DNA from: Clostridia bacterium
Lineage (GTDB): Bacteria; Bacillota; Clostridia; Christensenellales; Aristaeellaceae
Direction: 5' to 3'
Length of the DNA stretch: 35,881 nt
NCBI GenBank assembly: GCA_017501255.1
Contig: JAFVXE010000036.1
Span: 1-35,881 of the forward strand
The stretch's first letter is position 1. Every line of letters starts with the position of its first letter. Below, piece by piece: positions 7,919 through 15,450 of the stretch. A model generated the notes under the pieces. It was given only the letters and a program-made list of their open reading frames with translations, was not told the origin of the DNA and made no database searches. The translations under genes were made by a program, and so were the position numbers.

Positions 7919-9439
7919 TCATTCCTCTTCTTCGAATTCAAACCCCAGGCGAATGGAGTCTTCCTCCTCAAAGGTGAAGGTGGCTTTATCCATGTGCCAT
8001 TCCTGCATGGCATCCGTCACCAAGAACATCACGCCGCTCTGGGAAAGGCGGCAGGCTTCCTCATGATTGATGCGCACCGATGTGTAATCACCGGGATACA
8101 CCTTGATCTCATAGCCGCACTCCAGCAGGTGCAGATTCAGTGTACCGCTGCGGGTGAAAGTTTCCTGACGCAGAATCTCTCCCCCGTGCAAAACCAGCAC
8201 CGTAACGGCGTTTTCCAGCGCCAGTTTTTCGGGATCCGCCCCCAGATATTCCTCCAGCGGCCAGACGCAGGCTTCAGCATCCGCAAAATCCTGCGTGCCA
8301 TCAATCACCACAACGGAAATGTATTCATCATTCAGCAGGGAGAGATATTCCGCATAGAACTGATACTCGCCCTCCCGGGACAAAAGGCCCGCTGCCTCAT
8401 GGCCCTCATAGCTGTAGGGGCGTTCCTTCCACAAATCATAGCGGGGATCATCGTCCTCGCTGCGGTCGGGCAGGTCATAGTTGCCGGAAAGATAATCTCC
8501 CCAGAACCAGGTGAGCTTATTGGCACCGTAGTAGTTGGCGTGGCCACGGTCCCGGAAGTCTTCATCCGGCTCGATGGTTGCGCCGTCCATCAGTTCTGTC
8601 ATGGAGAGGAAAGTCTGATCCCGCTCTGTCAGATAGTCACCGATTTCTTCCATCAGCTTGCGTTCGGCGTTGTTGGTCATGTAGGGGAAAAAGGCGAAAA
8701 CAATCTCCAATTCTTCCTTCTGAGCGAGGGCGAGAATACCATCCAACTCATCCCAGTAGGGCTCGTATACATGAGCCTGCTCCAATTCTTCCGCAGACAC
8801 ATCCAGCCCGGGTTGATGCCGCTGCTCAAAAGCGAATTCATAACCAAGGTTTTTCTTCTTTTGCAGCAGGGTTTTGCCTGTCAGGTTGCGCCAGTCATCG
8901 GTCAGCAGATTCTGGTGTTGCAGATAGGTCAGAGAGCTATATTCGAAAATTTTAGCGTCCTGTATACCATCCTTGACAATCCACGGATATTTCTGCCAAG
9001 AGGTAACCGGCATGGCGTTCACCAGCCGCTGACGGGTGATATAGTGGTTGCTGTCCTTATCTTCCAGCGCATCCTTCACCATATCCTGCTCGTAGAGATA
9101 GGGCGCAAGGAAGCTGAACAGATCCATTACGATCACCTGCGGATGCTGATGATGCAGCATCATTTCAAATGCCTGCAACGTATTGCTGCCCAGCAGACCC
9201 GAAGACACGATATTGGCGGCAGCAATGCCGTATTCATCCATCAACAGCTGGGGAATGATGGCATTGTACACATGGGAACTGCCGAAAAACGCCACATCCA
9301 CGCTGTTTTTTGGGTACATTTCCGGATGATACCAGTCGGTGGAATAACCTTGCAGCACCCGATTGAAGCACTGGATACCGCCCAGCACCAGCGCAAATAC
9401 AAGCAAGACTGCCAGCGTTCGTTTGATATGTATCAGCAT
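7919..9439 (-). CDS. Membrane-anchored SGNH/DltD-like protein, partner of MBOAT
   Basis: A 506-residue protein with one N-terminal membrane anchor (residues about 8-24) and an extracytoplasmic domain. Block I of the SGNH fold is seen as VDVAFFGSSHVYNAI (GSS, Ser54/55) and the late Asp-x-x-His block as DRGHANYYGANK (Asp297, His300). This is the arrangement in DltD and AlgJ/AlgX-type proteins, which hand acyl groups from an MBOAT to envelope polymers. A C-terminal region of about 190 residues, rich in beta-strands and ending in an acidic tail, is extra. ATG at 9439 follows AGGGG with an 8-nt spacer, 19 nt after the MBOAT stop, so the two are co-transcribed. The acyl acceptor (teichoic acid, peptidoglycan or exopolysaccharide) is unknown. 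Confidence 0.85.
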   Translation of the reverse strand: MLIHIKRTLAVLLVFALVLGGIQCFNRVLQGYSTDWYHPEMYPKNSVDVAFFGSSHVYNAIIPQLLMDEYGIAAANIVSSGLLGSNTLQAFEMMLHHQHPQVIVMDLFSFLAPYLYEQDMVKDALEDKDSNHYITRQRLVNAMPVTSWQKYPWIVKDGIQDAKIFEYSSLTYLQHQNLLTDDWRNLTGKTLLQKKKNLGYEFAFEQRHQPGLDVSAEELEQAHVYEPYWDELDGILALAQKEELEIVFAFFPYMTNNAERKLMEEIGDYLTERDQTFLSMTELMDGATIEPDEDFRDRGHANYYGANKLTWFWGDYLSGNYDLPDRSEDDDPRYDLWKERPYSYEGHEAAGLLSREGEYQFYAEYLSLLNDEYISVVVIDGTQDFADAEACVWPLEEYLGADPEKLALENAVTVLVLHGGEILRQETFTRSGTLNLHLLECGYEIKVYPGDYTSVRINHEEACRLSQSGVMFLVTDAMQEWHMDKATFTFEEEDSIRLGFEFEEEE

Positions 9440-9458
9440 TGAACTTTCCCCTTCCGCA

Positions 9459-10976
9459 TCAGAACTGGAAGTAAATGAATGCAGCTGCATCCATATTGGG
9501 GCCGTAGACGCCCAGCACCAGTACGCTGAAAATGCCCAGCAGGATGATCAGCACACGGAACCAGAACTGCTGCCGTACCAATTCCTCCCGAAGATGGTGC
9601 CCTTTTTCATGCAGAAGATCCACACCCAGCAAAACAGCAATGCAGACAAACAGCCACTGCAATTCCATCCGGCTAAGCCCCAGATTGTACAGGGTGCCAT
9701 CAAAAAGCACCCATGGATTGAAGCGGAGGAACATCTGCTTGAGAATCAGGAAACCCTGCCCCGCACTCTCTGCCCGAAAAAACACCCAGGTGATGCAGAT
9801 CAGGGCAAAGGTGATGAGGGTCTTTCCCAGCCTTGCGCTGAAGGAATGATTGCTTTCCGGCTCCTGCCAGTTTTTGTTTTGGAGCATGGTTTTGCCCTTC
9901 TGTTTGAGCATCTCTTTCCATTCGCCCACAATCTGCATGGCACCGTTCAAACCACCCCAGAGCACATAGCTCCAGTTGGCGCCATGCCACAGCCCGCTGA
10001 CCAGAAAAGTCACCAGCACATTGAACCACTTGCGCACCTTGCCCCGGCGGCTGCCCCCCATGGGGATGTACAGATAATCCCGGAACCAGGTACTCAGACT
10101 GATGTGCCAGCGCTGCCAGAAATCCGCAACCGATGTGGCGAAATACGGTTGGCGGAAGTTCTGGCACAGATCAAAGCCCAGCACCTGTGCTGCACCAATG
10201 GCAATGGCAGAATAGCCGCCGAAGTCGCAATAGATCTGCACAGCAAACAGAATGGTGGCAAAGGCGATGGTGAGACCGGCATAACGCTCATAGTTGCTGT
10301 ACACCAGATTGACGATGACCGCTGCCCGGTCGGAGATGACCATTTTCATAAAATAGCCCCAGAGCATCATCATCAAGCCCTTGCGGATCCGGTCATAGTT
10401 GACGGTCGTTGGGGTGCGCAGCTGCCGCAGCAGGTTGCCGGAGCGCTCAATAGGGCCTGCCACCAGCTGAGGGAAGAAGCTGACAAACAGCGCATACCGG
10501 AAGAAGTTGCGTTCCACCTCAACCTTGCCCCTGTACACATCCATCGTATAGCCGAGCGCCTGAAAGGTATAGAAGCTGATGCCCACCGGCAAAAGGATGG
10601 AAAACCTTGGCCGGGTCAGCTGAATCCCTGCAAGAGACAGAAGGCTGCACAGATTGTCTGCCAAAAAGTCAAAGTACTTGAAAAAGCACAGAATGCCCAG
10701 ATTCAGGATAAAGCTGCCGGCAATCGCCAGCTTCTGCATTTTGTTCTTCTGACGCTCGCCCTCCGCCGAACCGCTGAAATGCCCGATGATCAGGCCGCTC
10801 ACATAGGTAACGGCAGTGGAAGCCAACATCAAAAGCGCATAGACAGGCTCCCAGCACATATAGAAATAGTAGCTGGCAATCAGCAGCCATACCCAGCGTA
10901 CCTTCTTGGGGATGAGGAAATAAAACAGCGTTACCGCCGGGAAAAACAGCAGGAATGTAACAGAATTGAAAAGCAT
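9459..10976 (-). CDS. MBOAT family O-acyltransferase (AlgI/DltB-like)
   Basis: A 505-residue polytopic membrane protein of the membrane-bound O-acyltransferase family. It moves an acyl group from a cytosolic donor across the membrane to a surface polymer. Diagnostic motifs are LVAGPIERSGNLL (residues about 171-183), WQRWHISLSTWFRDYLYIPMGG (286-307) and VSGLWHGANW with the invariant His331. Length and order match AlgI of alginate acetylation and PatA-type proteins; DltB is shorter. The hydrophobic N-terminus MLFNSVTFLLFFP is typical, so the ATG at 10976 is kept although its ribosome site (AAGG further upstream) is weak. It heads a two-gene unit with the SGNH-like protein, which should complete acyl transfer outside the cell. 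No polymer-synthesis genes lie nearby. Confidence 0.95.
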   Translation of the reverse strand: MLFNSVTFLLFFPAVTLFYFLIPKKVRWVWLLIASYYFYMCWEPVYALLMLASTAVTYVSGLIIGHFSGSAEGERQKNKMQKLAIAGSFILNLGILCFFKYFDFLADNLCSLLSLAGIQLTRPRFSILLPVGISFYTFQALGYTMDVYRGKVEVERNFFRYALFVSFFPQLVAGPIERSGNLLRQLRTPTTVNYDRIRKGLMMMLWGYFMKMVISDRAAVIVNLVYSNYERYAGLTIAFATILFAVQIYCDFGGYSAIAIGAAQVLGFDLCQNFRQPYFATSVADFWQRWHISLSTWFRDYLYIPMGGSRRGKVRKWFNVLVTFLVSGLWHGANWSYVLWGGLNGAMQIVGEWKEMLKQKGKTMLQNKNWQEPESNHSFSARLGKTLITFALICITWVFFRAESAGQGFLILKQMFLRFNPWVLFDGTLYNLGLSRMELQWLFVCIAVLLGVDLLHEKGHHLREELVRQQFWFRVLIILLGIFSVLVLGVYGPNMDAAAFIYFQF

Positions 10977-11030
10977 TTCTTCTCAGCCTTTCGTTTGCTT
11001 TGGTATACTGAAAACATCCACATGGAAAAG

Positions 11031-11065
11031 AAACAGGGCGCAAGGCAACCTCGCCTTGTGCCCTG
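11031..11065 (-). terminator. Terminator of the TSCPD-helicase-CofE-like operon
   Basis: Bases 11034-11046 pair with 11053-11065 (13 bp, one wobble or mismatch) around a 6-nt loop. On the minus strand the arm is followed by TTTCTTTT. It lies 18 nt past the stop of the CofE-like gene. Confidence 0.85.
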
Positions 11066-11083
11066 CAAAATGGCAACTGGTTT

Positions 11084-11830
11084 TTATTCCACGGGACGAA
11101 TCAGAATCAGGGGAGTCAGCTCATCGCCCTGGCCGCTGGGGTTGTCCGCCATGGCATCCTGAATCTGGGCGTCGGTGAGGGGCATATTGCTGCTCTTGCC
11201 CAGCTGATCCCGCTGAATGTCGTTGGCATCCATCAGCACAACGGGCATACCGGTCTGCTGAGAGAGTTCCTCGCACAGCTGGTCAGGGTTATCGGGGTTG
11301 ATGAGGGCCAGCTCATGGTAGAGTTCGAAGCTGGAACGGGTGTAGAAACCGTCGATACCGGCAACGCCGTGGCCGCACACCTTCCAGAACACGCCATGCA
11401 CGCCGAAAGGCTTGGTGACTGCGCTGAGGAAGGCGGCCAGCAACACACGGGGCAGGCCGCAGATGTCGATGATCATCTGCATCTTATAGGGTTCGTGAGC
11501 GCCCACGCCGGTGTGGTTGATGCCGGCAAAGCGCCACAGCAGGTTGGCCCAGAAGCCGGGCTTCACCTGCTCACGGGTCTTGACGGACTTGACACACATA
11601 CACATCACCTTGGCACCGAAGGAAAGAATGTCTCCTTCCTGGTAGAGGGGACGCACATACTTTTCCACCAGCTCCTGCTGGCTCTCGCCCACCTGTACAA
11701 AGTGGGTCTGGATGGCATAGCGGTCATACTTGCGGCCATCCTTGCCTTCGATGGTGCCACGGTCGAAATAGACGACGCCGTTTTCCTCACGGCGCTGATC
11801 CTCCAGATTGCGGGAAGGGATAATGCCCAT
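11084..11830 (-). CDS. Coenzyme F420-0:L-glutamate ligase-like (CofE fold) protein
   Basis: A 248-residue soluble protein resembling the F420_ligase (CofE/FbiB N-terminal) domain. Supporting signs are an N-terminal substrate strand, AIQTHFVQVGES followed by a Gly- and Asp-rich stretch, PFGVHGVFWKVCGHGVAGID in the middle, and VLMDANDIQRDQLG towards the end. True CofE adds glutamate to F420-0 using GTP. Clostridia generally lack F420, and no other F420 gene is in the window, so a different amide-ligase role is likelier. ATG at 11830 follows GGAGG by 8 nt; an upstream in-frame TTG overlaps that site and is rejected. It lies 27 nt after the helicase stop as the last gene of a three-gene operon. 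Confidence 0.75.
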   Translation of the reverse strand: MGIIPSRNLEDQRREENGVVYFDRGTIEGKDGRKYDRYAIQTHFVQVGESQQELVEKYVRPLYQEGDILSFGAKVMCMCVKSVKTREQVKPGFWANLLWRFAGINHTGVGAHEPYKMQMIIDICGLPRVLLAAFLSAVTKPFGVHGVFWKVCGHGVAGIDGFYTRSSFELYHELALINPDNPDQLCEELSQQTGMPVVLMDANDIQRDQLGKSSNMPLTDAQIQDAMADNPSGQGDELTPLILIRPVE

Positions 11831-11857
11831 AGAGAATGCCTCCAATCGTTATTGCGG

Positions 11858-13036
11858 TCACATATCCTCGAAGAACGGTTCCTCGTTCTCGTTGACAAGG
11901 ATGCCCATATCGTTGAACTTCAGCGGCACGGGCTGGGCCATGATGTATTTGAGAATCGCATCAAAGCGAACGCTCTCGGTGTAGGTGAGCAGAGTGAACG
12001 CCACGCCGTGCTTCTTGGCACGGCCGGTGCGGCCGATGCGGTGCAGGTAATACTCGTTTTCGTTGGGCAGGTCATAGTTGATGACCGCTTCCACATCGTC
12101 CACATCGATACCCCGGGCTGCCACATCGGTGGCCAGCAGAATCTGGAACTTGCCCTTGCGGTAGGCCTGCATTACCTGATTGCGGGCACTCTGGCGCATA
12201 TCGCCGTGCAGGCAGTCGGCGGGATAGCCGGCATCCTTCAGCCGCTTGCACAGGCGTTGGGTCATGTCCTTGGTATTCACAAAGACCATCATGCGCTGGT
12301 ACACATCGCTGTCCAGAAGATACAGCAGGTTTTCGTACTTGTTTTCCCGCTCGGTGTTGATCACATACTGGGTGATCTGGGGACGGTTTTCCTTGGTGGC
12401 GGGAATGACCACTTCCACGGGATCCTGCTGGTATTTCCAGGCGATGGTCATTACATCCTGATTGGTGGTGGCGGAGAACAGCACCAGTTCCCGGTCGTTG
12501 GGCGTGGCCTCGATGATCTTGGTCACATCCTTCACAAAGCCCATGTTCAGCATCTCATCCGCTTCGTCCAGCACCATGGTGTGAACGCTGCTGAGACGTA
12601 CATTGCCACGCTCCATATGGTCCAGCAGACGGCCGGGGGTGGCAACGATGATCTGGGGATTCTGCTTCAGCTGGTTGAGCTGCTTCACGATAGGTTGTCC
12701 GCCATAGAGGCAGGCAATGCGCACGCCGGGGATAAAACGGGCCAGCGCCCGCAATTCTTCGGTGATCTGCAAACTCAGTTCACGGGTGGGTGCCAGCACC
12801 AACTCCTGCACCCGCTTATCATTCAGATTGATGTACTCCAGCATGGGAATACCGAAAGCGCAGGTTTTGCCGGTGCCGGTAGGGGCGATGGCAATCACAT
12901 CCCGGCCTTCCATCATCAGGGGCAGGGTTTTGGCCTGCACAGGGGTCATTTCCTTGAAACCCATTTTTTCAACGGCTTTGACGATTTCCTCGCTCAAATC
13001 CGCATCAGTAAACTTCATAGACTTGATCTCTTCCAA
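11858..13036 (-). CDS. DEAD-box ATP-dependent RNA helicase
   Basis: A 392-residue cytosolic RNA helicase with the full motif set: Q motif (GFKEMTPVQ), Walker A APTGTGKT, PTRELSLQ, VATPGRLLDHME, DEAD in VLDEADEMLNMGF, SATT, then domain 2 with ATDVAARGIDV and HRIGRTGRA. It unwinds short RNA duplexes in ribosome assembly or mRNA decay. The protein stops soon after the core, lacking the basic C-terminal extension of CshA or the rRNA-binding domain of DbpA, so it is a minimal helicase. Two starts compete: TTG at 13036 has AGGAG 9 nt upstream overlapping the TSCPD stop, while ATG at 13018 has only GGAAGAG. I favour TTG, but either is possible. It sits mid-operon. Confidence 0.93.
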   Translation of the reverse strand: MEEIKSMKFTDADLSEEIVKAVEKMGFKEMTPVQAKTLPLMMEGRDVIAIAPTGTGKTCAFGIPMLEYINLNDKRVQELVLAPTRELSLQITEELRALARFIPGVRIACLYGGQPIVKQLNQLKQNPQIIVATPGRLLDHMERGNVRLSSVHTMVLDEADEMLNMGFVKDVTKIIEATPNDRELVLFSATTNQDVMTIAWKYQQDPVEVVIPATKENRPQITQYVINTERENKYENLLYLLDSDVYQRMMVFVNTKDMTQRLCKRLKDAGYPADCLHGDMRQSARNQVMQAYRKGKFQILLATDVAARGIDVDDVEAVINYDLPNENEYYLHRIGRTGRAKKHGVAFTLLTYTESVRFDAILKYIMAQPVPLKFNDMGILVNENEEPFFEDM

Positions 13037-13049
13037 AACGGGTTTCTCC

Positions 13050-13292
13050 TTACTGTGCCAGATATTCTTCGATTGCACGGCTGAGCTGGTCAGGGCAGGA
13101 CGTGCCGGCACGGCACTGGATGCCGCGCAGACGCTGCATCACATCCTCGGCATTCTGGCCGATGACCATTTTTTCCAGACCCTGGGTGTTGCCACGGCAA
13201 CCGCCGGTGAATTTACAATTGGTGATCACGCCGTTTTCGATTTCCAGATCGATGGTGCTGGAACAGGTTCCCTGAGTACGGTAACGCATCAT
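13050..13292 (-). CDS. TSCPD domain protein (TIGR03905-like)
   Basis: An 80-residue cytosolic protein consisting of one TSCPD domain, named for the AGTSCPDQLSRAI motif near its C-terminus. It has four conserved cysteines (GTCSSTID, GGCRGN, IQCRAGTSCPD) that suggest metal or iron-sulfur binding. The same domain occurs at the end of B12-dependent ribonucleotide reductases; free-standing copies of this length are common in Clostridia and have no assigned role. ATG at 13292 follows AGGAG by 6 nt; a second ATG is the next codon. It is the first gene of the operon, and its stop codon overlaps the helicase's ribosome site, so translation is probably coupled. Confidence 0.88.
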   Translation of the reverse strand: MMRYRTQGTCSSTIDLEIENGVITNCKFTGGCRGNTQGLEKMVIGQNAEDVMQRLRGIQCRAGTSCPDQLSRAIEEYLAQ

Positions 13293-13318
13293 GCTTCGCT
13301 CCTTCTTGGGTAAAAAAC

Positions 13319-13346
13319 ATAATAAGCCAAACTGTATTATTCGACA
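13319..13346 (-). promoter_or_regulatory. Candidate promoter with an exact Spo0A box, TSCPD operon
   Basis: On the minus strand the exact 0A box TGTCGAA (13340-13346) sits where a -35 element would be. Its first six bases are followed by a 16-nt spacer and TATTAT (13319-13324). A 0A box at the -35 position is known for Spo0A-controlled sigma-A promoters. The match is seen; control is inferred, and a 7-mer can occur by chance. Confidence 0.4.
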
Positions 13347-13432
13347 GCATCCTCCTTTTTTCCTGCTGGATTTTTCACATTGTCCAAAGAAGCGCATACC
13401 GTGACTGTACGGGACTTGGAAGGAGCGGTGCC

Positions 13433-14296
13433 ATGGGCTTTTTGATAACGGATTCTCAGCAGGGCATATACCTTGCAGATCGTCAGGGCAGCATCATCCG
13501 GCAGCTTTCCACCCAGCTGCAATCGCCCTGCTGGCCCGTAGCTTCACGGGAACATCTGGTGGTGGCCTGCCATACACAGCGGGATTGCCTGTGCATTCAC
13601 AGGGGCCTTCCCGAAGAGGAGATGACGCTGCCTGCTCTGCCGGGCCTGGGCGGGATGTGCCTGTCCCCTTGCGGACGATATCTGTACCAGCTGAGCACAG
13701 AGGCGGATTGTGTCCACACCCTCCATCTGGGCAGCGGCGAATTGTGCTACGCCATGCCTGCCGGCGTATTTCCCCGCTGTATGCGGCTCCATCCGGATGG
13801 GCGGCAGCTGCTGATTGCCGGTGGCGCCGTCTGCGAAGCCTATGTGATGACTGCGCCGGAACTGCTGCCCCTGCGCACGCTGCATACCCGCCATCCCTGC
13901 TTTGCGGCCGATTTCTGCAAGGATGGTTTTGCGCTGCTCTGCGCTGCCGAAGGCGAAGAACTGCAAACCATCCTCTATGTGCTTTCCTCAAAAGGCGTGA
14001 AACCCCGGGAACGGCTTCGTCTGCCCGGGCAGCCGGGCGGCCTCAGGGTGTGCCCCGATGGCGAAACAGCCCTCATCAGCACGCCGGACGGTCTGATGAG
14101 AGTGTGCCTTGCCACGGGCCAGCTGCTGTGGAACCGCCCGGAATGGGCGCTGTGTATGCGGATGGACATCCACGGCCATCTGGCCATTCTGTCTGATACC
14201 CTGTGCGGCAGCGCAGCGCTGGTGGATATCCAGGAGCCATGGAAGCAGCAATTGCTGCTCCGTGGCACGGATGTACAGGCCTGTCACCTGCCCTGA
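13433..14296 (+). CDS. Beta-propeller (YncE/WD40-like) protein of unknown role
   Basis: A 287-residue protein built of repeating four-strand units typical of a seven-bladed propeller. Recurring [ML]-x-[LV]-x-P-[CD]-G patterns appear as MCLSPCGRYLYQLS, MRLHPDGRQLLIAGG and LRVCPDGETALIST, each followed by a strand and a turn. It has no signal peptide or membrane segment and so is likely cytosolic. It is unusually rich in cysteine. ATG at 13433 follows AAGGAG by 7 nt. Such propellers usually bind partners rather than catalyse; I cannot name a function. It diverges from the TSCPD operon and lies upstream of a DUF378 gene and the Spo0A-like gene. Confidence 0.8.
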   Translation: MGFLITDSQQGIYLADRQGSIIRQLSTQLQSPCWPVASREHLVVACHTQRDCLCIHRGLPEEEMTLPALPGLGGMCLSPCGRYLYQLSTEADCVHTLHLGSGELCYAMPAGVFPRCMRLHPDGRQLLIAGGAVCEAYVMTAPELLPLRTLHTRHPCFAADFCKDGFALLCAAEGEELQTILYVLSSKGVKPRERLRLPGQPGGLRVCPDGETALISTPDGLMRVCLATGQLLWNRPEWALCMRMDIHGHLAILSDTLCGSAALVDIQEPWKQQLLLRGTDVQACHLP

Positions 14297-14425
14297 ATGG
14301 AAAAATCCTACCGGCTCTCCGGTGCATAAGGCGGGCGTATTCAGCGCATCCTGCCGGTAGAGAGAGGCACTCAGGCAATGCGTCTGGCTGCTTTCTCCCA
14401 TCTTATCTATCAGGAGGGAAAAGCC

Positions 14426-14629
14426 ATGCTTGACAAGATCTCATTGGCGCTGGTCATTATCGGCGCCATCAACTGGGCGCTGGTAGGTGTGTTCCAGTTT
14501 GACCTGGTCGCCTATCTCTTCGGCGGTCAGGGTGCCACCCTCAGCCGAATCGTCTACACGCTGGTAGGCGCTGCCGGGCTGTGGTGCATCTCGCTGCTGT
14601 TCAGCGAGCGGGTTTCCGCCAAGGAGTGA
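14426..14629 (+). CDS. DUF378 small membrane protein
   Basis: A 67-residue inner-membrane protein with two hydrophobic helices. The conserved start LDKISLALVIIGAINWALVG is the signature of DUF378, including the GA(I/L)NWGLVG-type motif, and the second helix has RIVYTLVGAAGLW. Members such as Bacillus YuzA are widespread and uncharacterised. ATG at 14426 follows AGGAGG by 8 nt. Its last 76 bases overlap the 3' end of the convergent Spo0A-like gene, so both transcripts must read into each other unless termination is internal. Confidence 0.9.
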   Translation: MLDKISLALVIIGAINWALVGVFQFDLVAYLFGGQGATLSRIVYTLVGAAGLWCISLLFSERVSAKE

Positions 14630-15354
14630 GCCATCAGGCGGCACCTGAGGAGCCGGGCTGCTTCGAGCAAAAATCTGCGATTGGTGGGTTTCCCCTTCTC
14701 GGGGTCCACCGTCGCACCGAAGCAGCGCTCAATGCCCTGCATACTCCCCTGCGTGAAAACGCCCTCCACCGCAATGCGCAGGCAGCGTTCTACCGCCGCA
14801 GCGGTTGTGCCATATGCCCTTGCGCACTGTGCGTACCACTGTCCCATGGGAAGTTCCTCCCCCAACGGGGAGGGCACCAGCTGACAAAGAAGCCATGCTG
14901 CATAGGCTCGCCCTTTGAGCCGATGGGGCGTGGAAAGCTCATCCAGAAATGCCTGAATCATATCAGAAAGCCGTTGCTGACTCCGCATTGCCAGAGCCGG
15001 CAGCGGCTTTTTGGCAAGAATTTCGATCAGGTGGCACAGCTTTTCCGGACTCGCTTCCCGGGGAACGCAACAATCCGTCTGTACCTTGGGCTTGTCCTCT
15101 GAGTTGCATAGAAACAGCACTCTGGGCGGGCATGGAAATTGCCATGCCGCCAACCAATCAAGCAACGCTGCCCCTTTGTCGCCGGAGATGCCGGCATCCA
15201 GCAGCAACAGGTCGAAATCGCCATCCAGAAGCATCGCTTCTGCTTCTGTTGCGCTGGTACACACCGCTATCTCCCAGCCTTCCCAGCGGGCATAGAGCCG
15301 AATGCGAATTTCCTCCGCCAACAATGGATCCGGCATAGCCAGCAAAAGCCGCAT
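14554..15354 (-). CDS. Divergent Spo0A-like response regulator
   Basis: A 266-residue protein with an N-terminal receiver-like domain (about 1-115) and a C-terminal Spo0A DNA-binding domain (about 130-240). The effector is recognisable from GTTAAAVERCLRIAVEGVF and FGATVDPEKGKPTNRRFL, matching the Spo0A helix-turn-helix and its KGKPTN segment. The receiver keeps a candidate phosphoacceptor Asp53 in LLLLDAG. It has only one Asp (Asp9) where the acidic pair belongs, Cys/Asn where the switch Thr/Ser is usual, and Arg in place of the invariant Lys (VPREASPEKL). Phosphorelay input may thus be weak or absent. ATG at 15354 follows AGGAGG by 8 nt. The last ~25 residues are a tail antisense to DUF378. 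Whether it is the only Spo0A or a paralogue cannot be told here. Confidence 0.85.
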   Translation of the reverse strand: MRLLLAMPDPLLAEEIRIRLYARWEGWEIAVCTSATEAEAMLLDGDFDLLLLDAGISGDKGAALLDWLAAWQFPCPPRVLFLCNSEDKPKVQTDCCVPREASPEKLCHLIEILAKKPLPALAMRSQQRLSDMIQAFLDELSTPHRLKGRAYAAWLLCQLVPSPLGEELPMGQWYAQCARAYGTTAAAVERCLRIAVEGVFTQGSMQGIERCFGATVDPEKGKPTNRRFLLEAARLLRCRLMAHSLAETRSLNSSEMHHSPAAPTSV

Positions 15355-15439
15355 GGCATTCCCCTCCTTACCAATGATTGCTATGGAAAGGAATACGCCA
15401 TGCAGCCATGCAAGTCCTACAGCGAAGGTTGTCTGCTTC

Positions 15440-15446
15440 TGTCGAA
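15440..15446 (+). promoter_or_regulatory. Exact Spo0A box upstream of the Spo0A-like gene
   Basis: TGTCGAA on the + strand, 86 bp upstream of the minus-strand Spo0A-like start codon and 5 bp short of the RnfG-like stop. spo0A genes are known to be controlled by Spo0A. With only seven bases the match alone is modest evidence; location in a 96-bp intergenic gap strengthens it. Confidence 0.4.
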
Positions 15447-15450
15447 AGGA

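Noticed and set aside
14308..14360. 8-bp inverted repeat CTACCGGC/GCCGGTAG after the beta-propeller gene
   Set aside because: The loop is 37 nt and no T-run follows, so I do not call a terminator.
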